From the NCBI RefSeq assembly GCF_001542815.1, contig NZ_CP006992.1, positions 4,965,501 through 5,029,500 on the forward strand: a stretch of DNA of 64,000 nucleotides, written 5' to 3'. A program made the translations under genes and the position numbers. This document shows, in pieces, positions 17,962 to 27,387 of the stretch. The first letter of the stretch is position 1. The number at the start of each line of letters is the position of its first letter. This DNA comes from Methylobacterium sp. AMS5 (GTDB lineage: Bacteria > Pseudomonadota > Alphaproteobacteria > Rhizobiales > Beijerinckiaceae). The notes under the pieces were generated by a model. The model was not told the origin of the DNA, searched no databases, and was given only the letters and a program-made list of their open reading frames with translations.

Positions 17962-19821
17962 ATGGCGGGACGGATCGAGGATTACGCCCTGATCGGCGAC
18001 GGGCGCACCGCCGCCCTGGTCGGCCGCGACGGCAGCATCGATTGGCTGTGCATGCCGCGCTTCGATGCTTCGGCCCTGTTCGCGAGCCTTCTCGGGACGG
18101 AGGAGCACGGCTTCTGGAAGCTCGCCCCGGCGGCGGAGGGCGCGCAGCATTCCTGGCGCTACCGCAGCGGCTCTCTGGTGCTGGAGACCACGCACAAGAC
18201 CCATGAGGGCGAGGTCCGCGTCACCGACTTCATGCCCGTGGGCGATGGCAGCCACGTCATCCGCTTGGTCGAGGGCGTGCGCGGCCGGATGGCGATGCGG
18301 ATGGAGTTGGCCGTGCGCTTCGATTACGGCTCGGCGGTGCCCTGGGTCTCGCGCAGCGAACTCGGGGATCTCCGCGCCATCTCCGGCCCGCACAAGGTGG
18401 TCCTGCGCACCAACGCGCCGATGCGCGGCTCCACCCACCAGACCACGGTCTCGGAATTCACGGTCTACAAGGGTGATGCGGTCCGCTTCGTGCTGAGCTA
18501 CGGCGCCTCGCACGAGGACGATCCGCCGCCGATCGAGCCGCGCCGCTGGCTCGACGACACCAACCGGTTCTGGCGCGAATGGTCGAGCCGCTGCACGCTT
18601 CAGACGCCCTGGGACGCCATCCTGCGCCGCTCCCTGTTGACGCTGAAGGCGCTGATCTACCAACCGACCGGGGGGATCGTCGCCGCGCCCACCACGTCCC
18701 TGCCGGAAGAACTCGGCGGGGTGCGCAACTGGGACTACCGCTTCTGCTGGCTGCGCGACTCGACCTTCACCCTGCTGGCGCTGATGGATTCGGGCTACAT
18801 CGAGGAGGCCCGCGCGTGGCGCGACTGGCTGACCCGCGCGGTGGCCGGCAACCCGGAGCAGGCGCACATCCTCTACGGCATCGCCGGCGAGCGGCTTCTG
18901 CCGGAGATCGAGCTCGACTGGCTGCCCGGTTACGAGAACTCGCGGCCCGTGCGCGTCGGCAACGCGGCGATCGCGCAGTTCCAGCTCGACGTCTACGGGG
19001 AGTTGTTCGACGCCCTGTTCCAGGCCGGTGCCCGCGGCATGGGACAGAACAAGGAGGGCCTGCGCGTCGGCCAAGCGATCATCAAGCACCTCGAGACGGC
19101 GTGGCGCGCGCCCGATGAAGGCATCTGGGAGGTGCGCGGCGGGCGGCGCCACTTCGTCCATTCCAAGGTGATGGCCTGGGTCGCCTTCGACCGGGCGATC
19201 CGCAGCGTCGAGATGATGGGCGTGGACGATCTGCGCTCCGCCGAACCGCCGGTCGCGCACTGGAAGGCGATCCGCGACGAGATCCACGCCGAGGTCTGCG
19301 CGAAGGGGTTCGACCCGGAACTGAACAGCTTCGTCCAATCCTACGGAAGCAAGGCGCTCGATGCGAGCCTGCTGCTGATCGCGCATATGGGCTTCCTGCC
19401 CCAGGACGATCCCCGCGTGGTCGGCACCGTGGCGGCCGTCGAATCGCATCTGATGCGCGAGGGCTTCATCCTGCGCTACGAGACGGAAGGCCAGACCGTC
19501 GACGGCCTGCCGGGCAACGAGGGCGCCTTCCTGCCCTGCAGCTTCTGGTACGCCGACAATCTGATCGGCCTCGGCCGCTGTGACGAGGCCCGCGACCTGA
19601 TCGAGCGCCTGATCGGCGTCTGCACCGACCTCGGATTGGTCTCCGAAGAGTACGACGTGCGCGCGAAACGGCTGGTGGGGAACTTCCCTCAGGCGTTCAC
19701 GCATGTTGCGCTCGTCAACACGATCCTCAATTACAGCCGCGCCACCGGTCCTGCGAAGGAACGGGGCAGCGGCACGGACGATTCCGAGTCGAGGGTAGGC
19801 GAATCCATCGCGGCGCAGTAG
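17962..19821 (+). CDS. glycoside hydrolase family 15 protein (glucoamylase/trehalase-like)
   Basis: The 619-residue protein starts with the N-terminal beta-sandwich typical of bacterial GH15 (IEDYALIGDGRTAALVGRDG, SIDWLCMPRFD) and has the (alpha/alpha)6 catalytic domain with GGVRNWDYRFCWLRDSTF near residue 250 and PGNEGAFLPCSFWYADNL near 520, where a catalytic Glu is expected. Members hydrolyse alpha-glucans or trehalose. No signal peptide is seen, so it acts in the cytosol. GGAG lies upstream of the ATG. It precedes transketolase by 50 bases, suggesting a sugar-metabolism link. Confidence 0.92.
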   Translation: MAGRIEDYALIGDGRTAALVGRDGSIDWLCMPRFDASALFASLLGTEEHGFWKLAPAAEGAQHSWRYRSGSLVLETTHKTHEGEVRVTDFMPVGDGSHVIRLVEGVRGRMAMRMELAVRFDYGSAVPWVSRSELGDLRAISGPHKVVLRTNAPMRGSTHQTTVSEFTVYKGDAVRFVLSYGASHEDDPPPIEPRRWLDDTNRFWREWSSRCTLQTPWDAILRRSLLTLKALIYQPTGGIVAAPTTSLPEELGGVRNWDYRFCWLRDSTFTLLALMDSGYIEEARAWRDWLTRAVAGNPEQAHILYGIAGERLLPEIELDWLPGYENSRPVRVGNAAIAQFQLDVYGELFDALFQAGARGMGQNKEGLRVGQAIIKHLETAWRAPDEGIWEVRGGRRHFVHSKVMAWVAFDRAIRSVEMMGVDDLRSAEPPVAHWKAIRDEIHAEVCAKGFDPELNSFVQSYGSKALDASLLLIAHMGFLPQDDPRVVGTVAAVESHLMREGFILRYETEGQTVDGLPGNEGAFLPCSFWYADNLIGLGRCDEARDLIERLIGVCTDLGLVSEEYDVRAKRLVGNFPQAFTHVALVNTILNYSRATGPAKERGSGTDDSESRVGESIAAQ

Positions 19822-19871
19822 GCGCACTCCGTCAGACGGCGGGCGATGGAAGCGAGAAAGACGGTAACTCC

Positions 19872-21947
19872 ATGAGCGGTGCAGACACGAGCCCGAAGGC
19901 GGCCCTGAGCCAGGGCGATAAGCTCGCGATCGACACGATCCGGACGCTCGCGATCGACGCGGTGCAGAAGGCCAATTCCGGACATGCCGGCGCGCCGATG
20001 GCGCTCGCGCCCGTCGCCTACACCCTGTGGAACCGGTATCTGCGCTACGATCCGGCCCATCCGCACTGGCCGAACCGCGACCGCTTCGTGCTCTCGGCGG
20101 GCCATGCCTCGATGCTGCTTTACGGGCTGCTGCATCTCGCCCGCGTCGCGGAGAGCGACGGCGGAAACGCCCCCGCCATCTCGCTGGACGACATCAAGAA
20201 ATTCCGGCAGCTCGACAGCCGCACGCCGGGCCACCCGGAATACCACTTCACCACCGGCGTCGAGACCACCACCGGGCCCCTCGGCCAGGGCGTGGCGAAT
20301 TCCGTCGGCATGGCGATGGGCGGCCGCTTCAAGGGCGAGCGCCTGAACCGGCCCGACCTGCCGCTGTTCGACTACAACGTCTACGCCATCTGCTCGGACG
20401 GCGACCTGATGGAGGGCGTCAGCCAGGAGGCCGCCTCGATCGCGGGCCATCTGCGCCTGTCGAACCTCTGCTGGATCTACGACAACAACACCATCACCAT
20501 CGAGGGCCACACCGAACTCGCCTTCTCGGAAGAGGTCGCCGCGCGTTTCCTCGCCTATGGTTGGCAGGTGCTGCGGGTGGCCGACGCGAACGACACCCAC
20601 GCCATCGCCTCGGCGCTCGAGACCTTCCTGCAATCGAGCGACCGCCCGACCCTGATCATCGTCAACTCGATCATCGGCTACGGCGCGCCGACCAAGCAGA
20701 ACACATCGAAGGCCCATTCCGACGCGCTCGGCCCCGACGAGGTGAAGGGCGCCAAGCGCGCCTATGGCTGGCCGGAGGATTCCGAGTTCCTCGTGCCGGA
20801 CGGCGTCTACGACACCTTTGCCGAAGGCATCGGCAAGCGCGGCGCCGCGCTCTACAGTCAGTGGCAGGGCTTCTTCGAGGCCGCCAAGGCGGCGGATGCG
20901 GAGCATGCCGAGGATCTGTCGGCTTTCCTCGAAGGCCGCCTGCCCGAGGGCTGGGACCGGGACATCCCGGTCTTCGAGGCCGACGCCAAGGGGCTCGCGA
21001 CGCGCGAATCCTCGGGCAAGGTGCTCAACGCCATCGCCCAGCACGTGCCGTTCCTCCTCGGCGGCTCGGCCGATCTGGCGCCGTCCAACAAGTCGAACCT
21101 CACTTTCGAGGGCGCGGGCTCGCTGACCCCGTTCGAGCCGGGCGGGCGCAACATCCATTTCGGTGTGCGCGAGCATGCCATGGGCTCGATCGTGAACGGG
21201 CTCGGACTCGTGGGCCTGCGCGCCTACGGGGCGACCTTCCTCGTCTTCGCCGACTACATGCGCCCGCCGATCCGGCTCGCCTCGCTGATGGAACTGCCGA
21301 TCTTCCACATCTTCACGCACGATTCGATCGGCGTGGGCGAGGACGGGCCGACCCACCAGCCGGTGGAACAGATCCTCTCCCTGCGCTGCATCCCCGGCCT
21401 CGTGACCCTCCGCCCGGCCGACGCCAACGAGGTGGCCGAGGCCTACCGGGTGATCTTCTCGCTGAAGGATCAGCCGGCGGTGCTGGCGCTCTCGCGCCAG
21501 CCGCTGCCGACCTTCGACCGCTCGAAATACGCCCCCGCCTCCGGCACCGCGAAGGGCGCCTACGTCCTCGCCGACTGCGAGGGCACCCCCGACGTGATCC
21601 TGATCGGCACGGGCTCCGAGGTGCAGCTCTGCGTCGGCGCCTACGAGACCCTGAAGGGCGAGGGCGTGAAGGCCCGCGTCGTCTCGATGCCGTCGTGGGA
21701 ACTGTTCGAGCGCCAGGACGAGAGCTACCGCAACTCCGTCTTGCCGCCGGACGTGCTGGCGCGCGTGGCGGTCGAGCAGGGCAGCGTCATCGGCTGGGAC
21801 CGCTACACCGGCTCCTCCGGCTCGATCATCGGCATGAGCACCTTCGGCGCCTCGGCCCCGATCAAGGATCTGCTCGGCAAGTTCGGCTTCACCGCCGATA
21901 AGGTGATCGAGGCGGCCCGCGCGCAGGTGGCCAAGCACAAGAAATAG
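19872..21947 (+). CDS. tkt: transketolase
   Basis: The 691-residue protein is full length for transketolase. It shows the N-terminal NSGHAGAPM substrate/TPP region, the TPP motif GDLMEGVSQEAASIAGHL with DNNTITIEG, the pyrimidine domain with FGVREHAMGSI and the C-terminal domain. It transfers two-carbon units in the pentose phosphate pathway and, in methylotrophs, in carbon rearrangements of central metabolism. It is followed by a hairpin and then by the transaldolase-phosphoglucose isomerase gene. Confidence 0.96.
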   Translation: MSGADTSPKAALSQGDKLAIDTIRTLAIDAVQKANSGHAGAPMALAPVAYTLWNRYLRYDPAHPHWPNRDRFVLSAGHASMLLYGLLHLARVAESDGGNAPAISLDDIKKFRQLDSRTPGHPEYHFTTGVETTTGPLGQGVANSVGMAMGGRFKGERLNRPDLPLFDYNVYAICSDGDLMEGVSQEAASIAGHLRLSNLCWIYDNNTITIEGHTELAFSEEVAARFLAYGWQVLRVADANDTHAIASALETFLQSSDRPTLIIVNSIIGYGAPTKQNTSKAHSDALGPDEVKGAKRAYGWPEDSEFLVPDGVYDTFAEGIGKRGAALYSQWQGFFEAAKAADAEHAEDLSAFLEGRLPEGWDRDIPVFEADAKGLATRESSGKVLNAIAQHVPFLLGGSADLAPSNKSNLTFEGAGSLTPFEPGGRNIHFGVREHAMGSIVNGLGLVGLRAYGATFLVFADYMRPPIRLASLMELPIFHIFTHDSIGVGEDGPTHQPVEQILSLRCIPGLVTLRPADANEVAEAYRVIFSLKDQPAVLALSRQPLPTFDRSKYAPASGTAKGAYVLADCEGTPDVILIGTGSEVQLCVGAYETLKGEGVKARVVSMPSWELFERQDESYRNSVLPPDVLARVAVEQGSVIGWDRYTGSSGSIIGMSTFGASAPIKDLLGKFGFTADKVIEAARAQVAKHKK

Positions 21948-21960
21948 GCTCGCAGATCAA

Positions 21961-21983
21961 CCCTCCCCCGCGCAGGGGGAGGG
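21961..21983 (+). terminator. GC-rich hairpin downstream of tkt
   Basis: CCCTCCCCC and GGGGGAGGG form a perfect 9-bp stem around a five-base loop, 13 bases after the transketolase stop. There is no T run, so it may be a REP-like palindrome that stabilises or ends the transcript rather than a classical terminator. Confidence 0.5.
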
Positions 21984-22052
21984 TAACGCGCGGCTCCCCG
22001 CCCTATCTACAGGGTGACGGGACGCAAGAAGAATGACGCGAGGACGACCGAG

Positions 22053-24878
22053 ATGAACGCGCTGAACGCCCTCTTCACCGAGCACGAGCAGGCGGTCTGG
22101 CTCGATTTCGTGGCCCGCGGCTTCATCGCCAAGGGTGAACTCCAGGCGCTGGTGGAGAAGGACGACCTGCGCGGCGTCACCTCCAACCCGGCGATCTTCG
22201 AGAAGGCGATCGGCCACTCGCCCGAGTACGACGACAGCCTCAAGGCCGTGCTGAGCCAGGGCGATGCCCGCGTCATCGATCTCTACGAGGGGCTCGCCAT
22301 CGCCGACATCCAGGCGGCGGCCGACGTCCTGGCCCAAGTCTACGACACCAGCGACGGCGCAGACGGCTATGTCAGCCTCGAAGTCTCCCCCTACCTCGCC
22401 CTCGACACCGAAGAGACCCTGAACGAGGCCCGTCGCCTGCACGCGGCGGTCGGGCGCGACAACCTGATGGTGAAGGTGCCGGCCACCCCTGCCGGCCTGC
22501 CGGCGATCCGCCAGCTCACGGCGGAGGGCATCTCGGTCAACATCACGCTGCTGTTCTCGCAGAGCGTCTACGAGGAGGTCGCCCACGCCTTCATCGACGG
22601 GCTGACCGAGTTCGGTGCGAAGGGTGGTGACGTCTCGAAGGTCGCCTCCGTCGCGAGCTTCTTCATCAGCCGCATCGACAGCCTCGTCGACAAGCGGCTG
22701 GATGAGGCGGGCGGCTACGAGGATCTCAAGGGCAAGGTGGCCATCGCCAACGCCAAGCTCGCCTACCAGCGCTACAAGCGCATCTTTGCCGGGCCGAAAT
22801 GGGAGGCGCTGGAGGCCAAGGGGGCGAAGGCGCAGCGCCTGCTCTGGGCTTCCACGGGCACCAAGAACAAGGCCTACTCGGACGTGCTCTATGTCGAAGA
22901 GCTGATCGGCAAGAACACCGTCAACACCATGCCGCCGGCCACCATGGACGCGTTCCGCGACCATGGCCGGGTGCGGGCATCGCTGGAGGAGAATATCGGC
23001 GAGGCCGAGACCGTGATGGCACGGTTGGCGGAAGCCGGCATCGACATCGAGGCGGTGGCGCGCCAACTCGTCGAGGAGGGCGTGGGGCTCTTCGTCGATG
23101 CCGCCGATGCCCTGCTCGGTGCAGTCGCGGGCAAGCGGGTGGCCCTGCTCGACCACCGGCTCGACGCGCAGACCTTCAAGTTCGACGAGCCGCTCCAGGC
23201 GGCGACCGACAAGGCGGTCGAGTCCTGGCGCGCGAGCGGCGCGATCCGCCGGCTCTGGGCGCACGATGCCACGGTCTGGACCGGCCGCGACGAGGGCAAG
23301 TGGCTCGGCTGGCTGCGCATCGTCGAGGACGAGCTGGAGCGGGTCGATCTCTACGAAAACTTTGCCGAAGAGGTCCGTGCCGAGGGCTTCACCGACGCGG
23401 TCGTGCTCGGCATGGGCGGCTCCAGCCTCGGCCCGGAGGTGATCTCCGCCACCTACGGCCACCGGGAGGGGTTCCCGAAGCTGCGCATCCTCGACTCGAC
23501 CGACCCGGACGAGGTCCGCGCCGTCGAGGCCGTGGTGAATCTCGAGACGACCCTCTTCATCGTCGCCTCGAAGTCGGGCTCGACGCTCGAGCCCAACGTG
23601 TTCCGCGACTACTTCCTCGGCCGGATGAAGGACGTCGTCGGTGCCGACAAGGCCGGCCGGCATTTCGTCGCCGTGACCGATCCCGGCTCGGCGATGGAGA
23701 AGGCCGCCAACGACGACGGTTTCCGCAAGATCTTTCTGGGCGTGCCGCAGATCGGCGGGCGCTACTCCGTGCTCTCGGCCTTCGGTCTCGTCCCCGCGGC
23801 GGCGGCCGGCGTCGAGATTCGCGAGTTCCTCGACAGTGCCCGGATGATGGTCCGCTCCTGCGGGCCGGCGGTGCCGCCCGCCGCCAATCCCGGCGTGCGC
23901 CTCGGCGCGGCGATGGGCGTCGCGGCCAAGGAGTTCGGGCGCGACAAGATCACGATCATCGCGTCGCCCGGCATCGGCACCTTCGGCGCCTGGGCCGAGC
24001 AGCTCATCGCCGAGTCGACCGGCAAGGAAGGCGTCGGCATCATCCCCGTCGAGGGCGAGCCGGTCGGCGTTCCGGCCGTCTACGGCGAGGACCGGCTGTT
24101 CGTGTACTTGCGTCTGACCAGCCAGGCCGATGCGCGCCAGGACGAGGCGGTGAAGATCCTGGAGAGCGAGGCGCAGCCGGTAGTGCGCATCGATCTCGAC
24201 AAGGTCGAACAGCTCCCGCAGGAGTTCTTCCGCTTCGAGATCGCGACCGCGGTGGCGGGGGCGGTGCTCGGCATCAACCCGTTCGACCAGCCCGATGTCG
24301 AGGCGAGCAAGATCGAGACGAAGAAGCTGTTCGCAAGCGCCGAGGAGACCGGCGCCCTGCCGGCCGAGACGCCGATCTTCGAGGACGAGACGGTCGCGCT
24401 CTATGCCGATGCGGCCAACGCGGAGGCCCTGCGCCCCGGCGAGGGCTTCGAGGCGATCGTGGCCGCGCATCTGGCGCGGGTGAAGCCGTGCGACTACGTC
24501 GCCCTGCTCGCCTATGTCGAGCGCAACGAGGCGCATCACGCGGCGTTGCAGGAGGCCCGGCTCACGGTGCGGGACGCGCGGCAGGTCGCGACCTGCCTGG
24601 AATTCGGCCCGCGCTTCCTCCACTCGACCGGGCAGGCCTACAAGGGCGGTCCCGCTTCCGGCGTGTTCCTCCAGATCACCGCGGACCCCTCCGCCGATCT
24701 GCCGATCCCGGGACGCAAGCTCGGGTTCAAGACGGTGATCGCGGCCCAGGCGCGGGGCGATTTCGCCGTGCTGTCCGAGCGCAAGCGCCGGGCGCTGAGA
24801 ATCCACCTCAAGGGCGGTGATGTCTCCGGCGGCGTGAAGCGCGTCGCCGCCGCGATCAAGGCGGCGGTCGCCGGCTAA
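22053..24878 (+). CDS. tal-pgi: bifunctional transaldolase / glucose-6-phosphate isomerase
   Basis: The 941-residue protein is a fusion. Residues 1 to about 360 are transaldolase (WLDFVARGFIAKGEL, VTSNPAIFEKA and the Schiff-base lysine in NLMVKVPATPAG). The remainder is a phosphoglucose isomerase (VLGMGGSSLGPEV near residue 450, ASKSGSTLEPN, and GTFGAWAEQLIAEST). One chain thus interconverts sedoheptulose-7-P/erythrose-4-P and glucose-6-P/fructose-6-P. Such fusions are known in some bacteria, including methylotrophs. I start at the ATG at 22053 (GAGG about 10 bases upstream) rather than the GTG at 22014. Confidence 0.94.
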   Translation: MNALNALFTEHEQAVWLDFVARGFIAKGELQALVEKDDLRGVTSNPAIFEKAIGHSPEYDDSLKAVLSQGDARVIDLYEGLAIADIQAAADVLAQVYDTSDGADGYVSLEVSPYLALDTEETLNEARRLHAAVGRDNLMVKVPATPAGLPAIRQLTAEGISVNITLLFSQSVYEEVAHAFIDGLTEFGAKGGDVSKVASVASFFISRIDSLVDKRLDEAGGYEDLKGKVAIANAKLAYQRYKRIFAGPKWEALEAKGAKAQRLLWASTGTKNKAYSDVLYVEELIGKNTVNTMPPATMDAFRDHGRVRASLEENIGEAETVMARLAEAGIDIEAVARQLVEEGVGLFVDAADALLGAVAGKRVALLDHRLDAQTFKFDEPLQAATDKAVESWRASGAIRRLWAHDATVWTGRDEGKWLGWLRIVEDELERVDLYENFAEEVRAEGFTDAVVLGMGGSSLGPEVISATYGHREGFPKLRILDSTDPDEVRAVEAVVNLETTLFIVASKSGSTLEPNVFRDYFLGRMKDVVGADKAGRHFVAVTDPGSAMEKAANDDGFRKIFLGVPQIGGRYSVLSAFGLVPAAAAGVEIREFLDSARMMVRSCGPAVPPAANPGVRLGAAMGVAAKEFGRDKITIIASPGIGTFGAWAEQLIAESTGKEGVGIIPVEGEPVGVPAVYGEDRLFVYLRLTSQADARQDEAVKILESEAQPVVRIDLDKVEQLPQEFFRFEIATAVAGAVLGINPFDQPDVEASKIETKKLFASAEETGALPAETPIFEDETVALYADAANAEALRPGEGFEAIVAAHLARVKPCDYVALLAYVERNEAHHAALQEARLTVRDARQVATCLEFGPRFLHSTGQAYKGGPASGVFLQITADPSADLPIPGRKLGFKTVIAAQARGDFAVLSERKRRALRIHLKGGDVSGGVKRVAAAIKAAVAG

Positions 24879-24885
24879 GGCTTCA

Positions 24886-24911
24886 CCCTCTCCCCGCAGG
24901 CGGGGAGAGGG
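24886..24911 (+). terminator. GC-rich hairpin downstream of tal-pgi
   Basis: CCCTCTCCCCGC and GCGGGGAGAGGG are perfectly complementary (12 bp) around two bases, so the real loop includes the innermost pairs. It resembles the hairpin after tkt and is probably a repeated intergenic palindrome with a terminator-like role on both strands. Confidence 0.5.
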
Positions 24912-24951
24912 GCTCGCATCGATTGCCGGCGCGATCTGACTTCGAAAAAGA

Positions 24952-25596
24952 TCAGTGCGTCAGCGGGCCGGGGATCGCGGCTTCCGCCTTCACCAGCAGC
25001 CGCTCCTCGTGGCGCTTCATGAACAGCCAGAGCGCCAGTCCGCCGAAGACCACGAAGGCCAGCAGCGCGAGGCCGACAGGGCCGACGATGTGCTCGATCG
25101 AGCGGCCGCAGGCATAGGCGCCAAAGCCCATGATCCCGGCCCAGGCGACGCCGCCGAGGCCGTTGAACAGCATGAAGCGGCGCGCATCGAGCCGGTTCAC
25201 GCCCGCCAGCACCGCCGCGTAGGCGCGCAGCATCGCGGTGAAACGGCCGAAGAACACGATCTTCCCGCCATGCTCCCGGAACAGATACTGGCCGAGCTTC
25301 AGCCGGCCGTGGTCGAGGGCGATGAGGTGGCCGTAGCGTAGAAGCAGCGGCATGCCCCAGCGGCGCCCGACCCAGTAGCCGACATTGTCGCCGAGGATCG
25401 CGGCCGCGGCCGCTGCGGCGACGATGAGGACGACGTTGAGGCTGCCCGTGCTGCCGGCATAGACGGCCGACGAGATCAGGATGGTCTCGCCCGGCATCGG
25501 CACGCCCGCGCTCTCCAGCGCGACGACGACGAAGACGGCAAGGTAGCCGTAATGGGCGATGAGGTCGGCGATCGGAAGTCCCTGAAGGAAGGACAT
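24952..25596 (-). CDS. DedA-family membrane protein
   Basis: The 214-residue protein has the DedA (SNARE-associated/VTT) layout with several transmembrane segments. It shows the family motifs ESAGVPMPGET near residue 27, the GYWVGRRWG helix, and FFGRFTAMLRAYAAVLAGVNRL near residue 110, which carries the conserved Phe-x-Arg and Gly residues. DedA proteins sit in the inner membrane and are linked to undecaprenyl phosphate or phospholipid flipping. The ATG at 25596 is chosen because the longer frame upstream is arginine-rich non-coding style. Confidence 0.9.
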   Translation of the reverse strand: MSFLQGLPIADLIAHYGYLAVFVVVALESAGVPMPGETILISSAVYAGSTGSLNVVLIVAAAAAAAILGDNVGYWVGRRWGMPLLLRYGHLIALDHGRLKLGQYLFREHGGKIVFFGRFTAMLRAYAAVLAGVNRLDARRFMLFNGLGGVAWAGIMGFGAYACGRSIEHIVGPVGLALLAFVVFGGLALWLFMKRHEERLLVKAEAAIPGPLTH

Positions 25597-25678
25597 GAAA
25601 GAGGGCGTCTCCGCGGATCGTTGCGCGGCGCAGTCTGGCCAGGAACGTGGCCGCAGCAGGGCGGTCCTTTCCTCCCCT

Positions 25679-25978
25679 TCAACCCGTCGGGTCCGTCTCC
25701 GAAGGGGGCTCAGCCGAGGCCGGGGCAAGGACGGCGCTTCCCCCGCCCGTGCCGGACTGGCAAAGGGCAGCGAAGTCGTCGTTCGGCAACGGCAGCAGCC
25801 GCGCGAGAGCGTCCGATACGCCGAACAGGACGGGATCCGCCGAAAGGCCGAAGCCGGGCGGGAGGAGGCGTATGCTGTCGATCATGACGGGCTCGAACCG
25901 CCGAAGGGCGGACGTGACGATAAGCCCTTCAGCGGCACCCGGTTGCGTGGCCTGACCGATTGTCGTGACGGGCGGCAC
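25679..25978 (-). CDS. possible small protein of unknown function
   Basis: A 99-codon frame with GTG at 25978 (or 68 codons from the ATG at 25885) reads as protein-like sequence with high third-position GC, balanced composition, and stretches such as MIDSIRLLPPGFGL and ALARLLPLPNDDFAAL. No family was recognised. It fills most of the otherwise empty 25.60-26.02 kb gap. It could equally be a chance open frame in GC-rich DNA. Confidence 0.35.
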   Translation of the reverse strand: MPPVTTIGQATQPGAAEGLIVTSALRRFEPVMIDSIRLLPPGFGLSADPVLFGVSDALARLLPLPNDDFAALCQSGTGGGSAVLAPASAEPPSETDPTG

Positions 25979-26016
25979 GTCGGCGTTACGCTGTTCTCCC
26001 CGTCCGCGTCCCGTCC

Positions 26017-27387
26017 TCAGCTCGCCTTGAGGAACTTCTCGACGCTGGAGCCCAGGCCGGCGGAATGCGTCGCGAGATCCTCGGCGATGGTGCGGACCGA
26101 GTCGACGTGGCTGCCGGTGGCGTCCGCCGCCGAGGACACGCCGACGATGTTGCCGGACATCTCGTGCGTCGAGGCCGCCTGCTCCTCGACCGCGCTCGCC
26201 ATGGCGAGGGTGAGCCCCGAGAGGTCCGCCACCGCCGCGGTGATCGTGCCGATGGCCTCGACCGCCTCGCCGGTGGCGCTCTGGATCGCGGCGATCTCGC
26301 CGGTCGCCTTCGCCGTCTGCTCGGCCAGCGCCTTCACCTCGGCGGCCACCACGGCGAAGCCGCGGCCGGCCGCGCCCGCGCGGGCCGCTTCGATGGTGGC
26401 GAGCAGGTTGGTCTGATCGGCGATCGAGCGGATCATCGCCACCACCGCATCGACCTTGCGCGCATTCTCGGCGAGTTGGCGCACCGTCAGATCGGTCGTC
26501 TCGGCCTGAGCCGCGATCCGCTGGGCGCGTTCGGACACGCTGCCGACCTGCCCCGAAATCTCCTGGATCGAGGCCGTCATCTGCGCCGAGCCCGCTGCCA
26601 CCGAGGCCGCGCGCTGCCGGGCATCCTCGGCCGAGCGTGCCAGCTCCTCCGCCGAGGACCCCATCCGCTCCACCGCCGACCGCACCGCCTCGACCACCCG
26701 CGAGACGTCCGCCGACATCTGGACCTTCGCCGTGATCACGGACCACGTCACCATCGGACCGACATACTCGCCCTCGGGCCCGTGGATCGCCGAGACACGC
26801 AGATCGAGGGTCTCGGGGCCGACCCTGATCTTGGCCCGGTGCGGCAGGCGGCGGCTGTCGGCCAGCATCGTCCGCTGATGATGCGGGTGCTTGTGGAAGA
26901 CGTCGAAGGAGCGGCCCATCATCTCCGAGACCTTGATCGACAGATGCTCCTCGATGGTGGAGAGTGTCGTCAACGAGGTCTGGTTCAGATAGTTGATCTT
27001 GAACTCGTCCTTCGGGTCCACCGTCATGACGGCGACGGGCATACCGTCGATCATCGTCAGGAGCCGGGTCGCCTCGTTCTTCTTGGCGGTGATGTCGGTC
27101 GCGAACTTCATCACCCGCTCCGGCTTGCCGTCCGCCCCGAGCACCGGGTTGTAGGTCGCTTCGAGCCAGATCTTGCGTCCGGACTTGCCGAGACGGGGGA
27201 ACTCGCCCGAGGCGTGCTTGCCGCTGCGCAGCGTCTCCCAGAAGGCGCGATACTCGGCGCTCTCGGCATAGGCGGCTTCGACGAAGAGGCGGTGATGCCG
27301 GCCCTTGATCTCGTCGAACTCGTAGCCGATCGCGTCGAGGAAGTTCCGGTTCGCGTCCAGAACCGTGCCATCCATCGCGAACTCCAT
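26017..27387 (-). CDS. PAS-domain methyl-accepting chemotaxis protein, damaged
   Basis: The 456-residue frame has a PAS domain (about residues 1-105, FLDAIGYEFDEIKGRHH, ending EVMKFATDITAKK-like), a second PAS-like region (about 110-215) and an MCP signalling domain (about 215-456). No transmembrane segment is present, so the receptor is cytosolic. Two defects are visible. The expected N-terminus lies in another frame (27388-27452). In the signalling tip the usual QTNLLALNATIEAAR reads QTNLLATIEAAR, three residues short. Translation may start at the internal ATG at 27387. Receptor function is doubtful. Confidence 0.8.
   Translation of the reverse strand: MEFAMDGTVLDANRNFLDAIGYEFDEIKGRHHRLFVEAAYAESAEYRAFWETLRSGKHASGEFPRLGKSGRKIWLEATYNPVLGADGKPERVMKFATDITAKKNEATRLLTMIDGMPVAVMTVDPKDEFKINYLNQTSLTTLSTIEEHLSIKVSEMMGRSFDVFHKHPHHQRTMLADSRRLPHRAKIRVGPETLDLRVSAIHGPEGEYVGPMVTWSVITAKVQMSADVSRVVEAVRSAVERMGSSAEELARSAEDARQRAASVAAGSAQMTASIQEISGQVGSVSERAQRIAAQAETTDLTVRQLAENARKVDAVVAMIRSIADQTNLLATIEAARAGAAGRGFAVVAAEVKALAEQTAKATGEIAAIQSATGEAVEAIGTITAAVADLSGLTLAMASAVEEQAASTHEMSGNIVGVSSAADATGSHVDSVRTIAEDLATHSAGLGSSVEKFLKAS

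Noticed and set aside
22014..22052. GTG start of tal-pgi
   Set aside because: The added 13 residues are lysine/arginine-rich and not family-like; the ATG at 22053 fits the transaldolase N-terminus.
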